Below are positions 53,498 to 63,012 of a stretch of DNA of 64,000 nucleotides, one piece after another. The notes below the pieces were generated by a model. That model was not told the origin of the DNA. It was given only the letters and a program-made list of their open reading frames with translations, and did not search any database. This stretch comes from Marinibium conchae (lineage in GTDB: Bacteria > Pseudomonadota > Gammaproteobacteria > Enterobacterales > Alteromonadaceae), in NCBI RefSeq assembly GCF_015595035.1, contig NZ_JADNRN010000003.1, positions 186,001-250,000 on the forward strand, given 5' to 3'. A program made the position numbers and the translations under genes. Position 1 is the first letter of the stretch; each line of letters starts with the position of its first letter.

Positions 53498-54973
53498 TTA
53501 TTTGAACTTCGCTAACTCTTGCTGCAAGCTGGAAATTTCACGATTCAATGCGGTCACGGTTTTACCGGAGTTTTCAGCGTTGTTCGACAAGGTACTCGAT
53601 GTAGATGCTAAGGCATTTGTCGATTTGGCTATTTCCGACGACGCCAACGACTGCTCACTAATAGCAACAGACACTGATGTCATATTCTCACTTAATTCCG
53701 CAATATTACTCACCACGGAATCAATTATGTGTTTTGCAGAGTTTGAAGATTCTGCAACACTCTTTGATTTTTCTACACAGCCATTCATACTATCAACCGA
53801 TGCCTTAGACTCCATTATCAACGACGACGTTATGTCACTGATCTGTTGGGTATTCTCTTTAGTTCTCATTGCTAGCTGACGAACCTCATCTGCTACCACA
53901 GCAAAGCCTCGGCCATGCTCCCCGGCTCTTGCAGACTCTATAGCCGCATTCAATGCCAGTAAATTTGTTTGTTCAGAAATTGATGTGATGGACGCCATAA
54001 CGGTTTCTATCTGCTGGCACTTTTCGGATAAGCTCATAATGGTGGTTGCTGTAGCGCCCAAGTTTTGTTGCAGCTCTAATACTTCTTCATTCGAACGAAT
54101 AACAACTTCACTGGCTTCGAGAGAGGAAGTGCGCGATTCGTCAGACAGCGTATTTACGCTCTTGGCACGTTCAGCTACAGCATCATTATTCACCGTCATT
54201 TCTTCAGTGGCGGCGGCAATGGTTGATACTTGACCCGTGGTGGTCATGCTAGCTTCACCTACTTCGTTAGATAAATCACACACTGTTTTAGATACTTCAG
54301 ATATATTCGACGAAGCATTAATGGCATTTTTCACTAGCGAGCTAAATTCAGCCAACAAAGCACGGAATTCTCTGATCTCTCTAGTATCGCCTTGTGGTGA
54401 CGCACTCAAGTCCAGTTTCCCAGGTTCAGCCATTATATGACTGATTGCATTCAATATCTCAAGAGATGAAAGCGCCTCTTGTTCGCTTTGTTTGGAAATA
54501 AAGTAGAGCACAGCACCTTCGGCCACAGCAAAAGCAGCATGGATGGCTAACACATATATCATTAAATTTGATTCTTCGAATATGAAGACACCTGAGCCGG
54601 AAGTTTGCAATACATAAAAAAGAACATGATGCACCGCAACAACTAAAACACTTGAGACCACTACTCGCCAATCTCTGTAGACTGTAGTCACGGCCATCAC
54701 CGCAAAAATTTCAAAGTGCATGTAAGTAAGACCACCTGCTTGCTGTATATGCAAGGCAGCAAATAGCTGAGATGCCACAACGGCAACATGCCTAGTAATG
54801 GTGGCACTAGGTGCAGTTTTAAATAAGAATAGGGGTAGAGCCAGAATGACCAAACCGATTAACAGCCCAGATACAAGCGTACCGGTTGCAAAGCCGACAG
54901 CCACACTCAACAGATATTGAATTATTAGCACACCAGAATAAACTTGGTGACCTTTTATGTGCCATGGATACAC
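53498..54973 (-). CDS. Membrane chemoreceptor with integral sensor domain
   Basis: 491 residues. Five or six membrane helices fill the first 165 residues with almost no periplasmic loops, so the sensor is within the membrane. A long signalling hairpin follows with the conserved tip [13 protein letters not shown] and [17 protein letters not shown]. There is no classical HAMP. Signals to CheA; it may direct cells to a condition linked with galactoside use, but only its position suggests that. Confidence 0.88.
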   Translation of the reverse strand: MYPWHIKGHQVYSGVLIIQYLLSVAVGFATGTLVSGLLIGLVILALPLFLFKTAPSATITRHVAVVASQLFAALHIQQAGGLTYMHFEIFAVMAVTTVYRDWRVVVSSVLVVAVHHVLFYVLQTSGSGVFIFEESNLMIYVLAIHAAFAVAEGAVLYFISKQSEQEALSSLEILNAISHIMAEPGKLDLSASPQGDTREIREFRALLAEFSSLVKNAINASSNISEVSKTVCDLSNEVGEASMTTTGQVSTIAAATEEMTVNNDAVAERAKSVNTLSDESRTSSLEASEVVIRSNEEVLELQQNLGATATTIMSLSEKCQQIETVMASITSISEQTNLLALNAAIESARAGEHGRGFAVVADEVRQLAMRTKENTQQISDITSSLIMESKASVDSMNGCVEKSKSVAESSNSAKHIIDSVVSNIAELSENMTSVSVAISEQSLASSEIAKSTNALASTSSTLSNNAENSGKTVTALNREISSLQQELAKFK

Positions 54974-55094
54974 GCTACTTCCTTCGATATTTTTTCCAAT
55001 ATGAACTTATCGGCTGGATGGCAGATTAGTTAACGAAGAAAGTAAGTGAGGCAGCGTTTTTCTGAGTAACACTGCCTTTCTTTTAGCTGTGATT

Positions 55095-57053
55095 TTACTT
55101 TTTATATATTGCTACATCATATGGCGCTAAGGTTTCACCACCCACCACAAAGTTTGCATTACTAGGCGCCTTAAAGTGCTGTTCGACGTGGCCGTAGTTA
55201 AATACAAAGGCAACATCACCTCGGTCAACGATCCTTACGTCTTTTGGCAACTTCATAATATTTAGATCCAGCTCTGCCGCTAAAGATTCAAAATAAGCGA
55301 TAAGAAAACCTTCACAACTAAGCGTTGATATGTAACTGGTATTTTCGAAGCGTGCTACTGCTGGTTTACCATCATGGTAAGAGGCAGCAGTAATCACCGT
55401 TTCTGGTAATACGATCTCTTCACGCCATAGCTTACTTTCGTACTCACCGTCGTTAAAGTTGAGAGTTTCAGAGCAGTCTGGACGTATAGTCTCGGTTGAA
55501 TGGATTTTAATGGGGATCAACTGTTGTATTAATCCTGGCGGTAGTTCTGGTGCAAGGGTCAGTTCACTGGTTTTGCCTCCCGAGCGCGGACCAAAAACAA
55601 GGTGTGCTTTGCTGTGCTTGCACTTATCGATAAATGCTTGATCAACTATCGGCAAGCATGGCGCTACTAATAAGTCATATCGGCTGAAGTCACAGTCGGT
55701 AGAGATGAAGTCCACGCTCAAACCTAACTGTCGCAAAGCCGTGTAATAGGCAAATTCAACTTGTTGATGATTGTAGCTGTCGCCCTGACGCTCAATCTCA
55801 GTTACCCATTGATTAATCGTACCGGTAACAATCGCTACTTTTGATTTAACTGGCGCAGCGGTATCAATATGGGCTTTTGCAAGTTCGTCGCGCACTCGCT
55901 CGATTTCAAACCATGCTTGCGACTTCGAATTATCGTTTCTTTTTACGCCTGCATGCATTTGTTCTTGAGCAAAAGGCGCTTGCCGCCAACGGAAATAACA
56001 CACCACTTCAGCACCATGTGCAAAGGCCTGCCACGACCATAATCGCACCATGCCATCTTCCGGACGCGGGTTGTGATAGCCCCAATTCACAGGCCCTGGT
56101 TGTTGCTCCATTATCCAAAAATTGTTTTTACTCACGCCACGAGTTTGATCAAAGGAGTAGCTTGAGAAATCAGGGTGCCCTGTGCGCATGTAAGGCTTAA
56201 ATTCTTCAGCAGGCATGTCTTTGAAGAACATATCAGTTCGCCCTAGCGGGTAATTGTCGTAAGCTACAAAATCAAGGTTTTTAGCCAACGCATAGTTGTC
56301 GGTTTGCGTATCAACCATGGGAATAAAATTGTGTGTAACAAAACGGTCTGGCGCATTCGCTCTGATAATTCTTATCATTTCATCGTGGAAGCGAATAACT
56401 TGGTCGGAACTGAATCGCCTATAGGCTAAATTATGTGAGGGGTGCGTTTCCGTAACGGCTAATATTGGCAGCTCAATTTGACTGAAATCTTGATATTCCA
56501 TTGACCAAAAAATAGTCCCCCAAGCCTTATTCAAAGTATCAATGTCATCGTAATAATTTGCACACCACTTTTGAAAGGCAAGCTTAGCGTTTTCCGAGCC
56601 GCTGTGGGTAGTGTCATGACATGCTATTTCATTATCAGTTTGCCATCCTACTATTGCTGGATGCTCACCATAACGCTTAGCTAACACCTCAGTAATTCGC
56701 ATCGCTTCATTGAAGTAGTTTTCGCTAGAAAAGTCGTAATGGCGACGTGAACCGAAACCGCGAGTCGTGCCGGTATTGATATCCACGGGCAAAATATCAG
56801 GGAATTTATCTATTAGCCATTTTGGCGGTGTGGCTGTGGGCGTACACATAATTACCTTTAGCCCTGCACTGGCAATAGTGTCTATTGCTCGGTCTAGCCA
56901 AGTAAAGTCGTACTCACCATCGCGTGGTTCCATTTTCGACCACGCAAACTCGGCAATACGCACATACTCTAAGCCTAATTCACGCATTTCTGTTACGTCT
57001 TGGGCCCACATTTCCTCAGGCCAGTGTTCTGGGTAATAGCAAATACCTAACAT
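55095..57053 (-). CDS. GH42 beta-galactosidase
   Basis: 652 residues, full length for GH42. C-Y-Y-P-E-H-W-P at the start, W-S-K-M-E-P near residue 38, acid/base Glu in W-Q-T-D-N-E-I-A, nucleophile Glu in W-I-M-E-Q-Q-P-G, then a trimerisation-type A4-like domain and a beta-rich end. It hydrolyses terminal beta-galactosides; no signal peptide, so it acts on imported oligosaccharides. Divergent from the GH36 gene and sharing its promoter region. Confidence 0.93.
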   Translation of the reverse strand: MLGICYYPEHWPEEMWAQDVTEMRELGLEYVRIAEFAWSKMEPRDGEYDFTWLDRAIDTIASAGLKVIMCTPTATPPKWLIDKFPDILPVDINTGTTRGFGSRRHYDFSSENYFNEAMRITEVLAKRYGEHPAIVGWQTDNEIACHDTTHSGSENAKLAFQKWCANYYDDIDTLNKAWGTIFWSMEYQDFSQIELPILAVTETHPSHNLAYRRFSSDQVIRFHDEMIRIIRANAPDRFVTHNFIPMVDTQTDNYALAKNLDFVAYDNYPLGRTDMFFKDMPAEEFKPYMRTGHPDFSSYSFDQTRGVSKNNFWIMEQQPGPVNWGYHNPRPEDGMVRLWSWQAFAHGAEVVCYFRWRQAPFAQEQMHAGVKRNDNSKSQAWFEIERVRDELAKAHIDTAAPVKSKVAIVTGTINQWVTEIERQGDSYNHQQVEFAYYTALRQLGLSVDFISTDCDFSRYDLLVAPCLPIVDQAFIDKCKHSKAHLVFGPRSGGKTSELTLAPELPPGLIQQLIPIKIHSTETIRPDCSETLNFNDGEYESKLWREEIVLPETVITAASYHDGKPAVARFENTSYISTLSCEGFLIAYFESLAAELDLNIMKLPKDVRIVDRGDVAFVFNYGHVEQHFKAPSNANFVVGGETLAPYDVAIYKK

Positions 57054-57162
57054 AATAAATTCTCATGGTTGATGGTGGTACGTATCTCTACTTCTGTATA
57101 AAGATAACTGACTGTACTAGATTATATGTTAAAAATAAGTGAATCGTCATTTATAATAAACA

Positions 57163-57179
57163 TATTTATATGATATATT
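57163..57179. promoter_or_regulatory. Candidate galactose-regulon operator 3
   Basis: TATTTATATGATATATT in the GH42/GH36 divergent region matches the galT/receptor sites at the first 8 bases and again at GATA (C replaced by T). It is 61 bp before the GH36 start and 110 bp from GH42. Confidence 0.4.
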
Positions 57180-57239
57180 TCTGAAAAACACCATATCAAT
57201 CATATTAATTGCCCGATTATCAAGCCAGAGGATGCTGCA

Positions 57240-59387
57240 ATGACACCTAGCAAAGCACAAAACTTGCCAAGCTCAGTTCAATTAAATAGTCGCCATGCGA
57301 GCGTAATTATCAATTGTCAAAACAAAACACCGGCAATAGCCTACTTCGGTAAAAAGCTAGCATCTTCTTCCTCGTTCGATATGATTCAATTACTGCAAAC
57401 GCGCCAAGAAGCAAAATGCGCAGTAGTGGTTGAAGCTCCGATATCATTAAGCCCTTGCATGGGGGAAGGCTTCACGGGCGGGCCAGGTGTTGAGCTAAGC
57501 AATAACAAAGACGCTTGGTCGTTTGGTGTAACACTGCACAAAGTCACACAAAATAATGAACACGAAGTGATTTTTGAATCTATTGATGAACATCGCCAAA
57601 TCACGCTAAAGCATCATCTTAAGCTCGATGAGCAGAGCAATGTGCTCAGCGCCAGCACTCAAATTATCAACCACGCTGATGAAAAGCTAAACATCGACTA
57701 TTGTGCTGCGCCTACGATCCCCATGCCCGACCATATCACTAAACTGATGTCCTTTGAGGGTCGCTGGTCAAATGAATTTCACCGTAATACTATCGATTTG
57801 TTCTTAGGTGCCGTGTTACGTGAGAATCGTAAAGGTAAAACCTCACATGATAATTTCCCCGGTGCTGTATTACATGAAGCCACTGCTAATGAAGCTCAAG
57901 GCGAATGCTACGGCTTTCATTTAGGGTTTAGCGGCAACCATCGAACTCGTGTTGAACTGTTGCCAGAGCAACGCACCTACATACAAATGGGTGAATTGCT
58001 GATGCCCTCAGAGCTCAGCCTAGAGCAAGGTGAAAGCTATCAATCGCCTACTTTATATTGTTCCTTTAGCAATCAAGGCTTTAGTAGGCTTTCAAATAAT
58101 TTCCACAGCTTTGTGCGTAGCAATATTTTGAGCCCACAACAGCAAGCAAAACCTCGCCCCGTGCATTACAACACATGGGAAGGCATCTATTTTGATCACG
58201 ATGTAGACACCCTAAAAAATCTAGCCGACCGCGTCGCTAAATTAGGTGTAGAGCGCTTTGTATTAGACGATGGTTGGTTCAAGGGGCGCAGAGGGGACTA
58301 TGCCGGCTTAGGTGATTGGTTTGTCGACGAAACTATTTACCCCGACGGCTTGTCTCCTATTATCGACCATGTGACTGGATTAGGCATGGAGTTTGGCATT
58401 TGGTTTGAACCTGAAATGGTTAATCCTGACAGCGACCTTTATCGCGCCCATCCCGAATGGGCACTACAGACTGAGGGGAATGAGCAACTCGCATTCAGAA
58501 ACCAGTTGGTTCTTGATTTAACCCGCCAAGAAGTCATCGACTATTTATTTAAGTGCATCGACGATATTCTCAAACTCTACCCTAGCATCTCGTATATAAA
58601 ATGGGATATGAACCGCGACATCAATCACGCTGGCGATGCAAAAGGTAAGCCGGCTGTTAGCAAACAAACCCAAGCGCTTTACAAACTAATAGACGACCTC
58701 AAAGCCGCTAATCCTGGTGTAGAAATAGAAAGCTGCTCATCAGGTGGCGCTCGCATTGACTATGGCGTGTTAGCGCACACCGACAGGGTTTGGACCTCAG
58801 ATTCTAACGACGCACTCGACAGGCTGAGTATTCAGCGTGGCTGCTCGTTCTTCTTCCCATCAGAAGTAATGGGAGCACATGTTGGCCCACGTGATTGTCA
58901 TATCACTGGCAGACATATCAGTATTGAAATGCGCTCGGGCGTGTCGTTCTTTGGTCACTTTGGCCTAGAAATGGACCCTCGCGAACTCAGCGAACACGAA
59001 GTAGATGCTTTACAGCAGGTTATTGCTTTGCATAAAAAGCACCGCGAATTAATTCATTCAGGAGACCTCGTTCGCTTAGACACAGATGGCAATTCCATTG
59101 ATTTTGGCATTATTACCAAAGACAAGTCGCACGCCCTTTATGCTTACAATAGCATTACTGAAACCAAACGAACCATGCCTAAAAAGTATCGTTTTACTGG
59201 GCTTGATGAACAAAAAGCTTATCGCTTCAATTTGATTTGGCCGACTCACTTGAAAGAGTATTCTGAATCCATACTAAGCAAAATCGAAGGTGAAGTGATA
59301 AGCGGTGAATTATTGGTAAATATGGGCATGCAACTGCCAATTACCTTCCCGCAAACCACACTGATTTTTGAATTAAGTGAAGCTTAA
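57240..59387 (+). CDS. GH36 alpha-galactosidase
   Basis: 715 residues, typical for bacterial GH36. N-terminal beta domain, then Y-N-T-W-E-G-I-Y-F, V-L-D-D-G-W-F, I-W-F-E-P-E-M-V-N-P-D-S, nucleophile Asp in Y-I-K-W-D-M-N-R, E-S-C-S-S-G-G-A-R and acid/base Asp in R-V-W-T-S-D-S-N-D-A. It removes alpha-linked galactose (raffinose, melibiose, galactomannan fragments). No signal peptide. Together with GH42 the cell can free galactose from both anomers. Confidence 0.94.
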   Translation: MTPSKAQNLPSSVQLNSRHASVIINCQNKTPAIAYFGKKLASSSSFDMIQLLQTRQEAKCAVVVEAPISLSPCMGEGFTGGPGVELSNNKDAWSFGVTLHKVTQNNEHEVIFESIDEHRQITLKHHLKLDEQSNVLSASTQIINHADEKLNIDYCAAPTIPMPDHITKLMSFEGRWSNEFHRNTIDLFLGAVLRENRKGKTSHDNFPGAVLHEATANEAQGECYGFHLGFSGNHRTRVELLPEQRTYIQMGELLMPSELSLEQGESYQSPTLYCSFSNQGFSRLSNNFHSFVRSNILSPQQQAKPRPVHYNTWEGIYFDHDVDTLKNLADRVAKLGVERFVLDDGWFKGRRGDYAGLGDWFVDETIYPDGLSPIIDHVTGLGMEFGIWFEPEMVNPDSDLYRAHPEWALQTEGNEQLAFRNQLVLDLTRQEVIDYLFKCIDDILKLYPSISYIKWDMNRDINHAGDAKGKPAVSKQTQALYKLIDDLKAANPGVEIESCSSGGARIDYGVLAHTDRVWTSDSNDALDRLSIQRGCSFFFPSEVMGAHVGPRDCHITGRHISIEMRSGVSFFGHFGLEMDPRELSEHEVDALQQVIALHKKHRELIHSGDLVRLDTDGNSIDFGIITKDKSHALYAYNSITETKRTMPKKYRFTGLDEQKAYRFNLIWPTHLKEYSESILSKIEGEVISGELLVNMGMQLPITFPQTTLIFELSEA

Positions 59388-59450
59388 AGGGCGCAGAGCC
59401 CAGCTTAAGGGCTTGAGAGCCTAATAGATAGCGCAAAGATAACGTAGGGC

Positions 59451-60365
59451 CTATAGCTTACATTTAGGCTCTTCGATTCCTTTTACTGCATTGAGTTGAT
59501 ACACAAACACGTCACCTGATTGTGGCTCATTCGCAAGGGCTTCTGCCGACAAGGAGTGCTTAGCAGTGGTCACGATTAACCAATCCATGTCTGGGCCTCC
59601 TATAGCGACACTTGAAGGCTGACTAACCGGTGTTTTTAAGACGATATCGATACTACCATCGGGCTTATACCGCAGTACTTGTGACGCCCCCCACTGGGCG
59701 TTCCACAAATGGTCGTCACTATCTACGGTCGCACCGTCAGGAAAGCAGTGCCCTGTGGTGATGGCAAATTCACGCTTGTTCGAGATTGTTGCACTTCGAG
59801 TGTCAAAATCAAAAGCATAAATACTTTGCTTTACTGAATCTGCGTGATACATCGTCGTACCGTCTTTACTCCAGCACAAACCGTTTGATATGAGTACATC
59901 GGAAATCGCTCTAACCGGCTTTTCACCGGCAGATGCAAGGCAATACAAACTACCCGGCGTTGTAGTAGGCAAAGACAAATCATCTTGCTCACACATAGTG
60001 CCGGCCCAAAAGCGCCCTTGCCGATCGCTTCTGCCATCATTGAATCGGTTCAGCCTTAAGTGCATCTCTGGCTGAGCTAACCACCTAAGATCCCCATTAA
60101 GCAGCGAATATCGGGCAATGCCAATATCAAAAGCAGCAATGATGTCGCCTTCAACTTCGGTAAAGGCAAAGCAACCTATGCGATGAGGAAGTTCGAAGCT
60201 CTCGAGTTGTTTTGTGGCGGGAAAATAACGTTGAATTTTAGCGGCCAAAATATCGACCCAATAAATGGCTTGTTCCTGCACATGCCACAAAGCACATTCA
60301 CCAAGCACGGATTGTGAGGGAATGCTGAATAGTAGTTGTCCTACCGAAGATTGCTTGGTATTCAC
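59451..60365 (-). CDS. SMP-30/gluconolactonase-family sugar lactonase
   Basis: 304-residue six-bladed propeller. Metal-ligand positions are visible: L-G-E-C-A-L-W, R-F-N-D-G-R-S-D-R-Q-G-R-F-W-A-G-T-M, I-S-N-G-L-C-W-S, and F-P-D-G-A-T-V-D. It should hydrolyse a sugar lactone, here most likely galactono-1,4-lactone, between the upstream-encoded dehydrogenase and kinase. The start overlaps the kinase stop by 4 bp. Confidence 0.88.
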   Translation of the reverse strand: MNTKQSSVGQLLFSIPSQSVLGECALWHVQEQAIYWVDILAAKIQRYFPATKQLESFELPHRIGCFAFTEVEGDIIAAFDIGIARYSLLNGDLRWLAQPEMHLRLNRFNDGRSDRQGRFWAGTMCEQDDLSLPTTTPGSLYCLASAGEKPVRAISDVLISNGLCWSKDGTTMYHADSVKQSIYAFDFDTRSATISNKREFAITTGHCFPDGATVDSDDHLWNAQWGASQVLRYKPDGSIDIVLKTPVSQPSSVAIGGPDMDWLIVTTAKHSLSAEALANEPQSGDVFVYQLNAVKGIEEPKCKL

Positions 60366-61330
60366 GATATTTCTTTTAGTTGTTGCGCAGAATAATGATA
60401 AATCGCGTTGAAGCCCAATAGCGTTGTATTTGTGACCTTGCTGATCTTAGAGCGAATACCCTCAGACGCAAGCACTCTAGCAAAACTACGACTTAAATGA
60501 GGCGCGCCAATAATAGTGACCTGATCAACCGAACTTAATGACCATTCAGTGGCATGAAGCGCTGCGCGTATATCGCTACCTATGAGCAAACCCGATAAAT
60601 AGGATGTGGCCTGCTCTTTACTCAATTCACCAAATAACTGCTTGGAACGCACACTAAACAAACCATGCATAAAGCTCCCAACTTCACTGTTGAGGGTAAA
60701 CGCCGCCCCTTTATCAAAAGCATCTTGCTCAAAAGCAGCAAGATTGAAGTCGGGTCCTTGGGATTGAATTAGCACGCTGTGATTTGCAATTAAATCAAAA
60801 AGCTCACCGGTAAGTGCCGTTTTAAAGAGCTTTATTTTACCGTCTTCTACTAGCACCCATTTAGTATGAGTGCCCGGCAAACAAAGCAAGTGCCGACCTT
60901 TTTTATGCGCACTGTCGAGTTGCATCCAACCTAGTATTTGAAGTTCTTCACCTCGCATACAATCGTAATTGTCGTTTTCAAGCCGACAACTCAACCCTGG
61001 CACAATACTAATGGAATAGCCCTGACACTCAAATACAAGACTCGACTTAGCCACTTCACCTGGTGATATCGGGCAAGATAAATACGGTGTTTCTTTCCAA
61101 CCAATACTTGACCCTATTTGACCAGCCATTAACACAGGAAGTTTGCCATAGTCTGCTTCCCAAGCAGATATAGCATGCAATAAAGTTTCCTCGAAACCCA
61201 TTGGTGACTTACTTACGCCTAAACCAGCAGAGCGCGCTAATAGTTCAAAACTACCGTCACCTTTCGCTTCACACAAAAAAGCCCGCAAACGGCTTGTACC
61301 CCAATCAACAGCAATATAATGAGTTGGCAT
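60362..61330 (-). CDS. dgoK: 2-dehydro-3-deoxygalactonokinase
   Basis: 322 residues. V-D-W-G-T-S-R-L-R-A-F at the start (phosphate loop of the sugar-kinase fold), A-G-Q-I-G-S-S-I-G-W-K-E-T-P-Y, E-E-L-Q-I-L-G, and C-L-P-G-T-H-T-K-W-V are those of DgoK. It phosphorylates 2-keto-3-deoxygalactonate in the De Ley-Doudoroff pathway. It overlaps the genes on both sides by 4 and 1 bp, so the three are one operon. Confidence 0.93.
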   Translation of the reverse strand: MPTHYIAVDWGTSRLRAFLCEAKGDGSFELLARSAGLGVSKSPMGFEETLLHAISAWEADYGKLPVLMAGQIGSSIGWKETPYLSCPISPGEVAKSSLVFECQGYSISIVPGLSCRLENDNYDCMRGEELQILGWMQLDSAHKKGRHLLCLPGTHTKWVLVEDGKIKLFKTALTGELFDLIANHSVLIQSQGPDFNLAAFEQDAFDKGAAFTLNSEVGSFMHGLFSVRSKQLFGELSKEQATSYLSGLLIGSDIRAALHATEWSLSSVDQVTIIGAPHLSRSFARVLASEGIRSKISKVTNTTLLGFNAIYHYSAQQLKEIS

Positions 61331-62106
61331 TAAGTTCTGCCTCCATCAATATTAATCGCCTGCCCTGTAATCATGGAAGAATCGTCAGAAGCCAAAAATA
61401 GAGCAAGATTCGCCACATCTTCTGGCTCTATGCGCTTTTTCAAAGCCATGTCGTCAGTCCACTTATCTTCTTCTTCTTTTGTCAGCCAGCTCGCGAGTTG
61501 ACGTTCAGTTGCTACCCAGCCCGGAAGGATGGCGTTTACACGAATATTATCGACACCAAAATCGCGTGAAAGTGATTTAGTCATGCCCATTAACCCCGCT
61601 TTAGCGGTGACATAACCCGTCATCTGTTGCGGTCCAATCAGGGCATTTATCGAGCTAAAGTTAATAATGCTGCCACCGCTTGATGCAGGGTTGTTGTGCA
61701 TAATTTTATAAGCGGCTTGGGAGGCAAAAAAAGCGGGATCGAGATTGACTTGCATACACTTGTGCCAATCGTAGGCAGAAATGTTTTCAACATCTTGGCG
61801 AGCATCGTTACCAACGTTATTAACTAACACGTCAAGCGTAGAAAATTCACTTGCTACATCGTTGATAGCCAATTTAAGAGAATCAGGGTCGGTAACGTCT
61901 ACACGCCTAAACCAAAGCCTAGCATCAGGATTTATACGACCAATTGACTGGAGCAAATCGGCTGACGCAGTCTCGTTTATGTCAACAAAAGCAACCTTAG
62001 CATTCTGCCTAACAAAGGCTTTAACCATTGCAGCACCAATGCCTGTTGCACCGCCCGTTATAAATACTACTTTGTCGGTCAAACTCGCATAGCGGGTGTA
62101 TTCCAT
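61330..62106 (-). CDS. Short-chain dehydrogenase, probable galactose 1-dehydrogenase
   Basis: 258 residues. T-G-G-A-T-G-I-G-A-A nucleotide loop, L-V-N-N-V-G, catalytic Ser in I-N-F-S-S-I-N-A, Y-V-T-A-K, and P-G-W-V-A-T-E. Classical cytosolic SDR using NAD(P). Its place as first gene before DgoK and the lactonase indicates oxidation of galactose (or a related aldose such as fucose or arabinose) to the lactone; the motif alone does not fix the substrate. Confidence 0.85.
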   Translation of the reverse strand: MEYTRYASLTDKVVFITGGATGIGAAMVKAFVRQNAKVAFVDINETASADLLQSIGRINPDARLWFRRVDVTDPDSLKLAINDVASEFSTLDVLVNNVGNDARQDVENISAYDWHKCMQVNLDPAFFASQAAYKIMHNNPASSGGSIINFSSINALIGPQQMTGYVTAKAGLMGMTKSLSRDFGVDNIRVNAILPGWVATERQLASWLTKEEEDKWTDDMALKKRIEPEDVANLALFLASDDSSMITGQAINIDGGRT

Positions 62107-62264
62107 AGTGCTCCCTACTTTGTTCAGTTACTGTTACTAGTATGTGTGCTTCGGTAATGCAGTCAACAATTAGAAGAAAATATTGGGAAGCGCAAGCGAA
62201 AACGCAAAAAAGTGACTGAATATTCACTGAAATTAAAGCACATTCTGTTCAAAGACAAAAATAA

Positions 62265-62286
62265 ATATGATATAACTGATTAATCA
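62265..62286. promoter_or_regulatory. Possible operator near the GntR gene
   Basis: ATATGATATAAC followed by the palindrome TGATTAATCA (62277-62286), between the SDR operon and the divergent regulator. The ATATGATA part is shared with the galactosidase-region site, but the match is short. Confidence 0.3.
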
Positions 62287-62303
62287 TCTAACGGACGAGA
62301 CGT

Positions 62304-63002
62304 ATGAAGAACTCACAGCGCCATAATTTAACACATCAGCTTACCCATGACTTAGGCATTGCCATTGTAAATGGTAAATATCCTATCGGCGAAGGTATGC
62401 CCTCTGAAGCGGATCTATGTGTTGAATACGATGTGAGCCGAAGCTCTACTCGTGAAGCAGTCAAGATGCTTTCGGCGAAGGGGTTAATATCCTCTCGTCC
62501 AAAGCAAGGCATACGAGTGTTACCTGAAAGCCGTTGGAATATGTTTGATACCGACGTGCTTACTTGGATACTCAGTTCCAAACCATCCTTGTCACTGCTT
62601 AAAGAATTTACCCAGGTACGTTTTGCTATTGAACCCGAGGCCGCAGCCTTAGCTGCTGAGAATGCCACCGCAGTGCAATTAGCTCAAATAGAAAAATCTT
62701 TAGCACGAATGGCCGACGCCGACGCTGGCCTAGACGATCCTCTAGAGGCTGATATCGAGTTTCATACCTCTATCCTTGAAGCGAGTGGTAACCGTTTTTT
62801 CGTTCAGCTTTCAGACTTCATCAGTACCGCATTAAGGGTGAGTATTCGCTACACTAACAAAATTAAAGGTGTGCCAGGCGCAGATGTGCAAAAGCATGCC
62901 GACATATTCAATACCATTCGCTCTCGCGATGCTGATAAAGCCCGCGATGCCGTATCAACCATCCTTACCGAAGCATTAGAACTCATCGAATCTAAGTTGT
63001 AA
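62304..63002 (+). CDS. GntR-family (FadR type) transcriptional regulator
   Basis: 232 residues. Winged HTH: L-T-H-Q-L-T-H-D-L-G-I-A-I, P-S-E-A-D-L-C-V-E-Y-D-V-S-R-S-S-T-R-E-A-V-K-M-L-S-A-K-G-L-I. A helical FCD effector domain follows with D-I-E-F-H and a later H-A-D-I-F. DgoR of galactonate catabolism belongs to this group, and the gene is divergent from a galactonate-type operon, so it is the obvious local regulator with an acid-sugar effector. XdhC follows 10 bp after its stop. Confidence 0.9.
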   Translation: MKNSQRHNLTHQLTHDLGIAIVNGKYPIGEGMPSEADLCVEYDVSRSSTREAVKMLSAKGLISSRPKQGIRVLPESRWNMFDTDVLTWILSSKPSLSLLKEFTQVRFAIEPEAAALAAENATAVQLAQIEKSLARMADADAGLDDPLEADIEFHTSILEASGNRFFVQLSDFISTALRVSIRYTNKIKGVPGADVQKHADIFNTIRSRDADKARDAVSTILTEALELIESKL

Positions 63003-63012
63003 GCCGCTATTC

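Noticed and set aside
53400-53879. 159-residue forward ORF
   Set aside because: It lies antisense to the highly conserved chemoreceptor signalling domain and overlaps the end of the RHH gene; no ribosome site or family motif.
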